Part shown: one piece after another, positions 20,838 to 32,373 of the stretch
How the letters are laid out: each line of letters starts with the position of its first letter
Numbering within the stretch: position 1 is the first letter of the stretch
Assembly (NCBI GenBank): GCA_963921935.1
Contig: OY998176.1
Location: forward strand, 52,291,813 to 52,355,812
From: Galeruca laticollis
Taxonomy: Eukaryota > Arthropoda > Insecta > Coleoptera > Chrysomelidae
DNA: 64,000 nt
Direction of reading: 5' to 3'
Program-made: the position numbers and the translations under genes
Notes under the pieces: model-generated
Seen by the model: the letters and a program-made list of their open reading frames with translations, nothing else
Databases searched by the model: none
Told to the model about the DNA's origin: nothing

Positions 20838-21740
20838 TTGTCTATTAAGAAATTTGACAAAATTGTAGGAAAACCCCTGATAGATAAATTTAGTGACACA
20901 TATTTTACCAACGGGGAGGATGAGAACTTAAATAAAATAAACTCAATATGTAAACATTTTCACTCCCCAGACAATAACACATTAACTGATTTTACATTAG
21001 AGCATAATAATCCTGTAACTGTTACAGAATCAGAAAACAATATTAATTTGATTCAACAGACAACATTTGAGGTACCAGATGACAATGAAATTTCTAGTAG
21101 TATTATATCAGTTTTTCCATCCGGAAGTGTACCTTTAGCAACTGAAATTGATTTAAATTCCAACCATCCTGAGGAGCATATTCCATGCTTCAGTTCGCAA
21201 GATAATATTTACCTTGGCAGCCCTTTAAAGCCACAGGATAAAAGTTCAGGAATAACTACATTGTCACCATTTTTATTTTGTCCAAACTCCCCGAAACAAA
21301 AAATAAACGGCAGATTGAGAGGACACCGCTGTAACTTCAGGGAGGTACTTGAAAATGTGTGAAGTAAAACGTGCTATAGAATTTGAAAGAAAAAAAGAGT
21401 AAGAGGAGAAAACGTGAAGAGAAAAAGCAGGAACAAGTAGAAAAGAAAGCCGAAAAATTAAAGAAAGATGAGCAAAAAGAAAACTTGGAAACTGTATGTG
21501 GTAAATGCTCAAAATTGGTTCGGAAAAATGGGCTGTTTTTTACCGGTTGATATAAACATTTCCATGGTTTTTGTGTTCCTTTAACACATATAGATGATAT
21601 ACCGGATGATGGAGATGATTATTTGTGCCATATTTGTTAAAAAGAAGACTCTGGCCATAATGAATGGGATAATAGCATAAGTGAAAACGAAAATAATACT
21701 GAAAGCAACATAGATGAGTTGTATTCATTATATCAAGCAG
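20838..21740 (+). pseudogene. C-terminal part of a pogo-type protein, broken
   Basis: An open frame to 21362 ends GRLRGHRCNFREVLENV. Shifted frames continue with a highly charged Lys/Glu coiled segment (about 21385-21490), then CGKCSKLV, HFHGFCV and YLCHIC, a PHD-like Cys/His cluster (C-x2-C, H-x-x-x-C, C-x2-C). The layout (acidic Ser-rich region, charged linker, Cys/His tail) resembles the C-terminus of the pogo transposase at 53.6-55.36 kb. No DDE domain is present. There is no ATG at the apparent start, so it is a 5'-truncated fragment; the fold-back repeat follows at once. Confidence 0.5.
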
Positions 21741-21751
21741 AAAGAAAAATA

Positions 21752-22345
21752 AACGGTTTTAAAGATTAAAACTAACTTTTCCGCATCTGTGGTCCTGAAC
21801 AATATTCCATCATAAAACTGTTACTTGCATACACTTAGGGGGATGTATCGTGCTAATAAACCGAAATTTCTCCAAAAATAACCAAAAATTTAGTATATCT
21901 GGATTTATAGGACCCGCTGTACTTGCTCTAGTAAACTAAAAATCAATAGCGTACATCTGTGAGACACTTTGAACAATATTCAATCATGAAATTGATCAAT
22001 CGTATACTCTCTGGAGGCTGTATCGTGCTAACAAACTGAAAATTCTCCAAAAATTTGGTACTCTAAGTACCATAGCACCCGTTGTACTGGCTTTAGCGAG
22101 CTGAATATCAATGGGGTTCATTTATGAGACGCTCTGAATAATATCCAATCATAAAATTGGTCACTTGTATATACTCTGGAGGCTGTATCGTATTAACAAA
22201 CTGAAACTTCTCCAAAAATGACAAAAATATCGTACTTAAAGTACTGTAGCACTTTTTGTATTGGCTCTGGTGAGTTGAAAATCTATAGGGTTAATTAGTG
22301 AGATGTACTGCATAGGTTGGGCGGAAAAGTAAAAATGTAGACTTT
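21752..22345 (+). repeat. Fold-back arm copy 2
   Basis: Same direct-repeat units as 13626-14205, starting ATAAACGGTTTTAAAGAT and ending GGTTGGGCGGAAAAGTAAAA, with the spacer mostly deleted. Same orientation as the copy at 24357-24890; the piggyBac remnant lies between them. Confidence 0.85.
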
Positions 22346-22759
22346 AAAAACTATTCTTCAATGTTTTCTATTGAATAAACATGAAAATTAGTTATAAGTT
22401 TTACCTCAAAGATAATGAATAAAATAGTGTCCAATAACTATGTTTTTCATGTCCCATTATTGTGAAAATGTGTCCAATAACTAATTTTTTCCAAAATTTA
22501 AACATAAATCATTATAACTTTTCTACCAGTTAATATTTGTGTCTGCTAATTGTTAGAAATATAGTACAAACTTTTATTTGGCCCGTATCTCAAAAAGTAA
22601 ACTTTTTACAGCTTGTGAAATAATTTCTCTTCCTTAACTGTCCAATTACTGTATCATTTACACTATCTACCATTCTGAAAAATATAGCCATGAGCCATCT
22701 CCTTGTCCTTCTGCCTGATGAATAAATACTACATTTTTAATTATGGTAGGAGATTATTT
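22346..22759. other. AT-rich spacer, probably piggyBac 3' flank
   Basis: Contains a short near-repeat (TGTCCAATAACTA twice, around 22430 and 22473). No coding frame. Confidence 0.4.
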
Positions 22760-24018
22760 CTGGTTTACCGTCGTCAATACTTTCTTGGTGATGGACTGAA
22801 GAAACTAATATGACAGCTTCATATTTTTTGCCACATAAGATAACATTGTTATGTTATTGGTATATCCACATAATGATGAGCCTCTTAGGTTTTGGAAGGA
22901 AATCTGGAGGAATCTCCTTCTTGTTTTTCCTACGTGAGTTTTGATTTCCTGAGAGCAGCCAGCTATCAGCTCTATAGAAGAGAACCAACTATCAGCGGCT
23001 ATATTTAGATTTGTGCCAATAATTGGTTTTCCTAGCCTAAGTACAGAATATTTCTTCAGATCATCGGAAAAATCACAACCATTCAAATCTTTTCCACCAT
23101 AAACATAGGCGTTTAGTAAATATCCACTTTTTGCATCCGTTAGAGACATTATTTGTAATCCATATTTGCACGGTTTTTGAGGCATTTACATTTTAAACGG
23201 CATTTAAATGTAACCAATATTTCGTCTACACATGCACAATAGTCTATTGTGTTAATGTTTCAATAGTTACTAATGAATATATTAAAAATTTCCGAAATTG
23301 AGGCAAGAATATCATCACTTCTACGTTGAAGTCTAGTTTCAGGATCGTCAAATCTTAGAGCTAATAGAATTCTTACAAATCGATTAGCATTTGTAGCGCG
23401 TCTGAATATGTCACGACCTGATCCATCAGTAGCGAAAAAGGACCGCAAATCTTCATGGTTAAACTTAAAGCTTGCGAAGTGAATAATAGCAAGCCTATGA
23501 AAGACCTAAGCTCTATGCCATCCAAATCACGTAAATCGCTTCTAGTTTCATTTTCATATTATGATCTTATTCTAGCCATGCATTTATTTGTCCAATGCAG
23601 AATGATCTTAATTATGTTACCATCAAATAGGGTATTCCACACATTGTCTGTCTCTTCTTTGGTAACAGTTCGATTTTTCAATCCTGGACATTTTATGACA
23701 ATATTATGTTCCAGGGTACGTGTGTTTTTCCTATATGGAGGCACCTTAGACCTTTGTAACGATTTTTGCCATAAAAATGATTTGTGTTAGTTGAACGATC
23801 TGTTTCCCCAAGCTGTAATTTTTCATCTTTGGTTGTATTATCTTGAGACTTTTTATCTACTTCTATTTCAGAGTCAGTGTCATGATAGCTTGCACCATAA
23901 TCAGTTTCGGATTCTATATCACTTTTGCCTGAATTAGTCTCATCTAACTATTTCAGCACAGATTCCTCAAAATCTTTATCTCCATATCCTTGAGGGTCCG
24001 AGTTCCTAATCCTTACTC
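22760..24018 (-). pseudogene. piggyBac-like transposase
   Basis: On the minus strand from 24018: an acidic N-terminus (SDIESETDYGASYHDTDSEI), 23744-23559 (TDNVWNTLFDGNIIKIILHW), 23448-23260 (DIFRRATNANRFVRILLALR, RFDDPETRLQRR), CVDEILVTFKCR near 23220 with the first catalytic Asp, then 23185-22805 (MPQKPCKYGLQIMSLTDAKS, LNIAADSWFSSIEL with the second). This is the DDE_Tnp_1_7 order of piggyBac/PGBD proteins. Several stops and shifts break it. No TTAA-flanked inverted ends were identified. Confidence 0.88.
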
Positions 24019-24356
24019 ATTGTTATGACCTAAATAATATAAACACACCAATTTGATGACAAAACAAAGATTATCACTTATATACAAACGTGACGTCTTT
24101 TTGACCCCTCTGAATATTCAACAAAAAATAAACAAATAACTAGACAAGAAAGCAACACACTTCTTGGGCACACGATTTGATATTATGCGCTGGAAAGGTA
24201 CTGAAGCTCACAAGCCTGAAGCTGACGGAGGAGATATTAGAAGCTGGTAACATGGACGGAGTCATTTTGTCTCCCCGCCTGTGGTTACGGGTTAACAGTG
24301 ATTCTCATATTATCAACAGTCTTTCTGGCTGCATGGATCCACTTTTAATGGAAAAT
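24019..24356. other. Short unassigned segment
   Basis: A 63-codon plus-strand frame (24177-24368) contains LTEEILEAGNMDGVILSPRL, vaguely like the acidic N-terminus of other piggyBac proteins. Not enough for a call. Confidence 0.3.
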
Positions 24357-24890
24357 AAACAGTTTTAAAGATTTAAACTAACTTTTCCGCATGTCCAAAA
24401 ATTATAAAAATGTGGTACTTCAAGTATCATAGCACTCGTTTAGTGAGCTGAATATCAATAGGGTTCATCTTTGAGACGCTCTGAATAATATCCGCTCATA
24501 AAATTGGTCACTTGTATATACTCCGGAAGCTGTATCGTGCTAACAAACTGAAATTTCTCCAAATATGAGAATAATGTCGTACTTAAAGTACTATAGCACC
24601 CGTTGTACTGGCTCTGGTGAGCTGAACATCAATTGTGTTAATCTGTGAGATGTTCTGAATAATATTCAATCATAAAATTGGTGACTTGTTGCACTCCGGA
24701 GGCTATATCGTGCTAACAATACAGGTAACTAAAAGTGGCCGACGACAACCACGACGACGATTTTTTTAAAACTGTTTTTTCGTGTTGTTCTTGATGAATA
24801 ATTTTTTTTTTAAATTTCAACTTTTTTGGGGTTAATCAATAATTTTCTCGCATATTAGATACGTTGGGCGGAAAAGTAAAAATATTCAAC
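24357..24890 (+). repeat. Fold-back arm copy 3 with spacer
   Basis: Starts ATAAACAGTTTTAAAGAT, has an internal deletion right after TTTTCCGCATG, and keeps the CGA-rich run and the spacer ending TTGGGCGGAAAAGTAAAAAT. It shows that the family's right end includes that spacer. Confidence 0.85.
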
Positions 24891-25037
24891 TGCTATAGAG
24901 TGTAGGTACATAATTAGAAGTAATATCGCGTTTCAGTACTGTCAAGTGCTGCCAAGGCGAACATTTCAAGAAAATCTTTTCAAAATTTTCCTATAATATG
25001 TTTGTTACGTGAATCATGTGTAGAAGTATAATTCGAA

Positions 25038-25043
25038 TTTAAT
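25038..25043 (-). terminator. Possible SOAT polyadenylation signal
   Basis: ATTAAA on the minus strand about 62 bases after the SOAT stop codon, followed by AT-rich sequence. Position fits a short 3' UTR; no transcript evidence. Confidence 0.35.
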
Positions 25044-25104
25044 GACCAAATTAAAATATAACACCCAACTCAAATGAAAGCAAAATATATTTAAAAGCAA
25101 ATCA

Positions 25105-25473
25105 TTAATATCTTAGACAATTTTCTGTCCAAAAAATTGAGGAATACGTTTGAATTCCTGACAAATTCACGCGTGCGAAATACTCCAAACAGTAGATTGT
25201 GGTCATGGAACTTATAGACAATATAGTTGACACCATAAAAAATAAAATAGAACCGCTGCTTTTTTTGTCTAAAGAAATTGACATAGCACCAGCACTAAGT
25301 AGCATCGTGGTTGACACAACAGGAAGAAAGTATCCCGTGCTCAAAGTACATATCCATTCATGCACCAAAGCCGATATTAATATCGTGATAAACTTTGATA
25401 GAATTTTATTTTCATGGAAAATTATGTCATGTATATCTTTGTAAAGATAAGTGTACAACCAGTCTCCTACGAT
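25105..25473 (-). CDS. SOAT: Sterol O-acyltransferase (MBOAT), last exon
   Basis: The exon opens after a clear acceptor (CATCTTTTTCAG, AG at 25475-25474) and reads IVGDWLYTYLYKDI, matching the VVHDWLYxY region of SOAT/ACAT proteins. It continues with ISALVHEWICTLSTG, where the His is the MBOAT catalytic His, then hydrophobic segments and YCLEYFARVN, equivalent to the family's YSQEWYAR near the C-terminus. It ends at the TAA at 25105-25107. Phase 0 joins the donor at 36519. The enzyme esterifies sterols with fatty acyl-CoA in the ER membrane. The final 20 residues are diverged. The interval between the His and YCLEYFAR is close to family length. Confidence 0.9.
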   Translation of the reverse strand: MVGDWLYTYLYKDIHDIIFHENKILSKFITILISALVHEWICTLSTGYFLPVVSTTMLLSAGAMSISLDKKSSGSILFFMVSTILSISSMTTIYCLEYFARVNLSGIQTYSSIFWTENCLRY

Positions 25474-26595
25474 CTGAAAAAGATGGATATATATCAGAAT
25501 AGTTTGTCTTGTTCTTACATCATTAAATTAATTGTATTGTTACCAAGAATAATCATAAAATAGTTTCGAAATAATTATAATGTTTGGGTAGACTGGGGAG
25601 GATCATACACATTTTTTCTTAATTTTCTGATATTCCCAAATTTTTGGTTCTTGGAAATATATTAATACTTGAAATCTTTTGCTACATATATTGTTATTAT
25701 AAATTAATTTTTTTAGTTGGATTAAAATATTTTACAATATTATTTTTTCCTAAAAAAGAAAACTGTTCCAAATGACGAATATCCTCTTAGGCTAGGCTAG
25801 CTCCGACAGAAAGGTGGGGTAGATATGACGCTAATTGGGGTGCATTAGACAAGATAAGTAAGTATGTACTTGAGTAACTTAGGAAACATTGTATCGGCTC
25901 AAATCTATATTTAAATTGTACATAGTACTTGATCGTGATGTTCCGGGAGGATGGGATAGGTGCTGCCATTTTCAACTCAATTTCGTCTCTTAATACAATG
26001 GCATTGTCTGGAACAGTGGGCTTTCAGAAAGTTGTAGAACTTTTACTGCGCAAAAAATCCGATGTGTAATTTCCTTGCTCAGAATTATCTTCTATTATGC
26101 ATCCTGTTTTGGTGGGATTCCATAAAAAACGAAGGACCAGAAATCATGCTTTTTATGTCTTTATTGCATAACTTCAATTTATTACAAAAACACTTACTTC
26201 ACTGAATAAAGGTAAATCTTAAATTTTATAAAACCGATTTTATGTTACACCCCAGGTACCAGAGCGTTGGTCTGTGCCCTGAGACTACATCTTTTCAACT
26301 ATATGTCTATCTTACAATTTTTACTAAAAATATGTTCTGAATTTCTATACATTTCTTTCCCCATATGATATATGATTCAGTGATATATTTATTTGACAAT
26401 ACCCAATATGACACCTTATTTTATGAGACGAGGCCCATTAGCAAACATGTGATTGTGAAGGAATAAAATATTCTCATGTCCAAAATATTACAAGTGGTGT
26501 CTGGACAATTTCAAGAGTAGGAGAGTGGGTCGATCGTTGAGTTACCCTGTTGAAACACATATTACTGACTCATATCAGTTTTTATCAATTTATTC
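25474..26595. other. SOAT intron and BEL 3' LTR
   Basis: Non-coding. The part next to 26607 should be the LTR of the minus-strand BEL/Pao element: the minus strand reads a run of Gs (GGGGGGGAGTA), then TGTTGCATTACG. The far LTR border toward 25.5-26.1 kb cannot be fixed without a second copy. Confidence 0.5.
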
Positions 26596-26952
26596 TGCGT
26601 AATGCAACATACTCCCCCCCTGAAGCATTTGTTTCAATTATACTTCGAACGGCAACGGACACAACTCCGTAATCGTACGAGTGTAAACTCCATCACTAGT
26701 TTTTATTTTTGCCAATCGAACCTTAGTATAAGATCCCGAAAGAACCTCAATGATATGAGCTAATGGCCACTTAAATGGAGACGCATTATCTTTCTTAACT
26801 AACACAATCATATCTTTCTCCAAATGTTTTATTTTTTAAACCATTTAGGTCTATTTTGTAACCCTGAAAGATATTCTACCGACCATCTTTTCCAAAAATA
26901 TTGTTTAATTTTAGTGCAATGCTGCCAAAATTTTAAATAATTATTAGGTATG

Positions 26953-28238
26953 CTCCTTGGTGGAATGAGAACCTGTTAAACCTCAAAAAAGAGGTCCGTC
27001 GGCTCTTTAATTGAGCCAAACGTGAAGATAATTGGCAGAGGTACGCTGAGAAGTTTAGTCAGTACAATAAAGAGATTAGGAAGGCCAAAGGGCTTAATTT
27101 TCAACCCTTTTGCGAAAAGATCACTTCCACTCACTCAGCGGCCAGACTACAAAAGGTCATGGCAAATGAGGCAACAATGTCGCTGAAAAAGCCAGACGGA
27201 TCATATACAGAAGGTGAAGAGGAACGATCGATTCTTCTTCTTAGAACCCACTTTCCAGGTAGTGAACCAGCATTGAAATAGCAATGAATTACACCAAAAA
27301 ATCCCTCAAGGAAGATTGGGACTTTGCTAAGAAAATATTTACCAGACAACGGTTGGAATAGGCAATTAGTACCCTTCAACCATATAAATCACCAGGAGTG
27401 GATGGAATATTTCCAGCACTCCTACAGCAAGGGATAGAGGAGATTCTTCCTCACCTGCTGAATATCACAAGAAGCAGTCTAGCAGTGGGTCTAATACCTA
27501 GAAAATGGAGAAAGGCAAGGGTAACCCTCATACCAAAAATAGGGAGAAAAGATGGGACTGATCTCCGATCTTTTAGACCCATCTGTCTAACATCGTTCCT
27601 ACTCAAAACGATAGAGAAAGTAGTGGATAACTACATAAGAACAGAGAATCTAGAGAATATACCACTTCATAAATGTCAGCATGCCTACAGAGCGGGTCGA
27701 TCAACTGAGACGGCTCTGTACCAGCTGACTCAAGACATCCAGAGAACTCTGAACAACAAATAAATCGCAATGTGCGCATTCCTGGATATATCTGGGGCCT
27801 TTGACAACTCAACTCATGTGTCTGTCAAAGATGCACTAAAAAGACGAGGAGTAAATGAAACCATTGTAAAATGGATGTATGAGTTGTTTACGACGAGGAT
27901 AGCTGAGACACGGGTGGGGAATCAAACCACCTCAGTTAAAGCCACTCGGGGGACACCTCAAGGGGCAGTGATATCTCCGCTTCTATGGAGCCTCGTAGTA
28001 GATGAGTTACTCTACAGACTAACGGAGCTTGACTTCGAATGTATGGGCTATGCTGATGATATAGTTCTAATAGTCAGAGGCAAGTTCGAGAGCCGTTCCA
28101 AATACTAGAGTTCATTAGAATCCTGGAACTGGAAGGCGAGCTGTAGTAGTAGCGAGAACAGTTCTGATAGGGGTGGGGCACAATAAACCTTAGGTTTCAG
28201 TGCATTGTATCCCCGTTAAAATCAAATCTAATCTAATC
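26953..28238 (+). mobile_element. 5'-truncated LINE inserted in BEL, 8-bp TSD
   Basis: Flanked by TAGGTATG at 26945-26952 and 28239-28246. The 3' end carries a short pentameric tail (AATCTAATCTAATCTA). The minus-strand BEL frame (…YLKFWQHC) joins across it. Coding strand is plus, antisense to SOAT and BEL. Confidence 0.85.
26960..28108 (+). pseudogene. LINE reverse transcriptase fragment (Jockey/R1-like)
   Basis: APWWNENLLNLKKEVRRLFN (pre-RT linker) is followed, after breaks, by VDGIFPALLQQGIEEILP, FRPICLTSFLLKTIEKVVD, HAYRAGRSTETALYQL, CAFLDISGAFDNS, RGTPQGAVISPLLWSLVVD and CMGYADDIVLIV. These are RT motifs from finger to palm, with the catalytic Y-A-D-D intact. It ends soon after YADD, so thumb and C-terminus are missing, which points to internal deletion before the 3' end. 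Stops occur at about 27360 and 27762. Confidence 0.87.
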
Positions 28239-29836
28239 TAGGTATGTTCGATATATCCTTTTCAGGTACCGATGTTTAAGTGAGTAAAAAGTGAGCGGGT
28301 GTTAGGCAACTTAAATCTGCCGGATCTGAAGAAAGGGGACAAAGTGGCCTCGACTTAAGTATAGCATCAATCTGAGCTAGCACAGTTGTCATTTCCTCAA
28401 ACGTTAAAATTAATTCCCCAACATCTTTACGCAAATGAACATTTGGTGATTTTATTCCCGCCTCCCACAATCATATCCAGTGAGGGCTTACAAGAGGGGT
28501 AAATTTCCACTTTATTTCCCTGCTTATAAAAAAATCGTCAATTTTATCTTAGTTTATCTTAATTCTAAAAACGTATAGGCATCCCTAAGTAAATTATTAG
28601 TACCTTTAAAATTAGTTGCGTTATCACTATAGATAGATAGCACTTGGAAGACCGCATCGCGCAATAAACCTTTTTAGTGGTGCATAAATGCATCCGAACT
28701 GCTTATTAGTTCGATGTGAACCGCTTTTGAACCCATGCACACAAACATCGCTATGTAAGCTTTCGATGTAATTGAACCGCGAAGTCTAGACTGTTTATAT
28801 TAATAAGCCCACCAAAATTTAAACCGACCTTAAGAAATAGACGTTCCATCAAAACTCTATCAAGAGGGAGCGCTCCCATAAGTTGAGAAGAAGTTTTTAC
28901 CTTCAATTTAAAACACGTAGCACAATGTTTCAAGACTTATTTCACTTCACTAAGACCATTAATAGGCCAATACATTAACCGAAAACTTGCCAAGAATGCT
29001 TGAGACCCTGCATGAAATAATTTAATACGTTCCAATCTCATGAGTAGCTTAGTCACGATTTTTAGCCGGTAGTAATATTGGAAATTTTTTATTGTAATGA
29101 ATATCTGCCTGTGATAGTCCACCGTTGACCATTAAAATTTCATCCTTATACAAAAATGGATTTAACTCCTTAATGCAACTGGATTTAAAAACTTTTTGAT
29201 TTTCTGATTGTTTTCCAACTCTAATTACCTAATTTACTTTTGAAAGTGTTCCTTTCGAATCAAATGTTGTCCAGCGGTTTGGAGTAGATTTGACCCAAAA
29301 CAACACGATACTTAAATCTATGTATAAAAACACCCCATTAATTTTTGAATCTATAGCAGAAAAAACCTTATGAACTAACCGAGATAACAACAAAACTCCA
29401 CACAATTTCAGCTTAGGCAAACTAATTGTTTTTAACGGCGCTATACGAGATTTAGAACATATAAGATTACATGAGACCGAATTATCAGAATATACTGCCC
29501 TAATGTAAACACGACATCCATACGCCGCCAATAAAGCATCCGAAAACCCATGAACTTGTATCGAAACAATATCACTTGAAACAAATATACAACTTGGAAT
29601 TTTAAGTTGACCTAATTTACAAAGATTTTTAGAAAAATCTATCCATTTGTCAAAAATATCTGACGATAATTTGTAACAAATATAATAAATTCCGTGTAAT
29701 TTCCGCTTGCCGTCTCATTAGCCACTCCCAACCATAGAATTAAAACTGAACGTTGAGACAATTGACATTTGTCAATTTCCCCGTGTACAAGCTGAAAATC
29801 ATCACTTTTCCGATACCGACGTTGAAGAGAAAACAC

Positions 29837-31265
29837 GTACTCACGTTTTCTCTTGTTCTGAAAGTTTGCTTAATTTGCTGTGGTAAGTTGAAAGTTATAT
29901 TTTACAATCTCTAAGCTTCATTCGATGTAATCGCTGACATAATTTTTATTGCATTTCTTTCATTTCTGTTCTTTCACATATTCAGAGATAAATTACAGTT
30001 GAACGTGGTCAAGGAATCCTTCTTTTATACCTACATATCAATTTTAAACTAAATACAAATCATTGTTTGATTTTGTGCAAACTTTTGAGAGCTTTTTATG
30101 TTGCAAAATATTTTTTTTCAATATAAATAACATTATAATCACATTTTAAAACCCATAGAATATTCATTCGTATGAAGGATACTGACACTACAGGTTTCAG
30201 ATATATTTTTTAAGCACGTTATTTATTCAGATAACAACTTTTTTGCTCTCATAAGTTTTTCAGAACATTAGTATACTACTAATTTAGTTAAATTGTTTTT
30301 TATTGTTTCAATATGGGAGACATATATGTTTAGAAGCTTTCAGTAAATTTTATTTTTGTGAATTCAAATAACTGCCTTCCTTTTAAACCTAAAAAGCTGA
30401 ACCAACACAATGTGCCCCATTACGATCAAGTTCCTACATACCCCTGATTCTTGTGTACTCTTAGGTAAGCACAGCAGCTACGTGAGAGCTACGTAACAGC
30501 TTTCATTTATCTAAGACACCTTTACCGTTGAAGGCAACTTCCATTTATCTCAGACACCTTTACCGTTGAATACGGCTTCCATTTATGTAAGACACCTTTA
30601 CCGTTGAAGACACCTTTACCGTTGAAGACAGCTTCCATTTATGTAAGACACCTTCACCGTTGAAAACAACTTCCATTTATCTCAGACACCTTTACCGTTG
30701 AAGACAGCTTCCATCAATCTACGACACCTTTACCGTTGAAGACAGCTTCCACTGGTCCGAGACATCTTCACCATAGAAAACACCGCTTCCATTCTTTCAG
30801 AACATCTAAACCACCAGAGTACCGTCAGTTAAGTACCTCCTGTATTTTTCCATCCCATTTTAAGGCAGAATTAAATTAAATTTTATACATATTCTCTTTT
30901 ATTTCTAATCCACCCGGCTGTGAGAGCCACAGGGTATCGTGTCCGGGTTTGATTAAGTTTGTGCACATTTTATTTCAACATTTTAAATATTAATTTTTAA
31001 TTCAGAGTAAATTCTTTCACAAGGTGTTTCTACCTTTATCACCTAGTTTTGTTCGTGTTATTTCGTAACGTTTCAAAAGGTAGTGGCGCCCTGAAGTCTC
31101 ACAGTCTGATCATCCTCTGTTATACAAAGTGTGTCATTAATTTGGAGTTGAACCACCCTTGAGAAGTGTCATGCCGGGATTTTGTTCAAGTGAACGATAA
31201 AGCATTACAAACTGGCGCCCTCAAACATCAATAGTCACAAACTGGCGCCCTCAAACATATATAGT
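29837..31265 (+). mobile_element. LTR-like insertion with primer-binding-site motifs
   Basis: Non-coding sequence interrupting BEL pol between IDWN (31272) and the RNase H part. Near its right end ACAAACTGGCGCCCTCAAAC occurs twice (about 31209-31228 and 31240-31259). TGGCGCC is typical of a tRNA-primed binding site just after a 5' LTR, so this is probably the 5' LTR and leader of a Gypsy-type element. Borders are approximate and no target duplication is evident. Confidence 0.5.
30497..30790. repeat. 38-bp tandem repeat, about 7.5 copies
   Basis: Unit resembles CTTCCATTTATCTCAGACAC plus CTTTACCGTTGAAGACAG. One partial duplication occurs near 30588-30612. It lies inside the LTR-like insertion. 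Confidence 0.92.
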
Positions 31266-32122
31266 TACAAATTAAATATTCCAATCTATTTTACTAGCCC
31301 AAATTTGTTGCATAATTATTTTAGCAACCACAACCACAGATTCAACACATCCCACAGAGTCAAATATTTGAGCAATTTTTGACAACACTAATCTTTTTGT
31401 GATTTTGTCTACTTCATTATTTTTATTTTCTACGGTCGGAAAAGACTCCATAAGAATATCCTGAACTGGCAGCCAAACTAACACAAGAATCTTACTTTTA
31501 ATGGAATCTGCACCTATTTCAACCTCCTCTACATTAATACTACTCTCAACAGACTTTAAAAGCGCAATACCGGGTGTCCCACTCAACTTTTCGGGGTTTT
31601 GATCGCTTATTGCTCAAATAGTTTTAGGAATAGAAACATGCGGTTTTCGCCAGTTCTATTGAAATTTATAAAAGTTTTTTTCTCAATAATGGGATATTTT
31701 ATCGTAATGCCGGTTTAACCAGAAATTAACACGGCGATTTTTAGGGATAAGGCAACTTTGTTATTTTAAATAGAATACCCTGTATATTTTTAGTTAACCA
31801 CAAAGCTCAATCTTTAAGCTTTCTTAACATATAGAGTTTGTGCTGCTTTTTCCGGAAATTATGGCCTAAAATTTAAGTTTAACAACTTTAAGCATTTTCT
31901 GAGGCAATTTATTATAAATGTCGATAAAATTAACAATTTTGAACGTAAAGACATTTAACAAAAAAGAATATTATAAAAAATTTCAAGATTGTGTCCTTGG
32001 ACGTTTATACACATTTGCCATCTTTTAATTAAGTTTCGATAACTAGCGGGGCATTTGGAAATAGATTTATATATTTTTTAAGTAAGCTTTGCTTAGTGAC
32101 AGCAATAGTATATTGTGTACCT

Positions 32123-32227
32123 AGGCGCGAAAGTGCTGGTTTTCCGGGCCGACAGAAGAGATGGCCAGGCGAGGCGTAGCCGAGCCTGGCCACTTCAAGA
32201 GGCCCGGAAAACCACTTTCGCGGCGTG
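32123..32227. repeat. GC-rich long hairpin
   Basis: CGCGAAAGTGCTGGTTTTCC... pairs with GGAAAACCACTTTCGCGGCG, with a second internal pair GGCCAGGC/GCCTGGCC. It is far more GC-rich than its surroundings and lies at the left end of the nested tyrosine-recombinase element. It could be an end structure or transcription stop of that element. Confidence 0.8.
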
Positions 32228-32373
32228 GAACATACAATAGTTTTTATCCTACACATACAATTATTAAATTCTAAAATGTCAAAAAGGTAAATAGGAAATA
32301 TTTTGATTGTACCGTTTAATGTTATGAGATGAACGAGTCATAGAAAATGGCAAATTAGTTGTTGAAACGTCGT

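Larger units (their letters stand above)
26638..29836 (-). pseudogene. BEL/Pao RNase H, integrase and C-terminal tail
   Basis: In order on the minus strand: 29531-29229 (LAAYGCRVYIRAV, SKSRIAPLKTISLPKLKLCG, the RNase H-like domain), 29122-28937 (FHAGSQAFLASFRLMYWPIN), 28933-28751 (CATCFKLK, zinc-type integrase N-terminus), 28470-28276 (MWEAGIKSPNVH, IDAILKSRPLCPLSSDPAD, LTPAHFLLT), then after the LINE, LKFWQHCTKIKQYFWKRWSV and 26823-26638 (IVLVKKDNASPFKWPL, TRTITELCPLPFEV). Many stops. The order and motifs are specific to BEL/Pao. Confidence 0.88.

Noticed and set aside
24177..24368. Second piggyBac N-terminus on the plus strand
   Set aside because: Only a weak acidic/Pro-like resemblance over 20 residues; not enough for a call.
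25199..25444. 81-codon plus-strand ORF
   Set aside because: Antisense shadow of the SOAT last exon, which has homology and splice sites.
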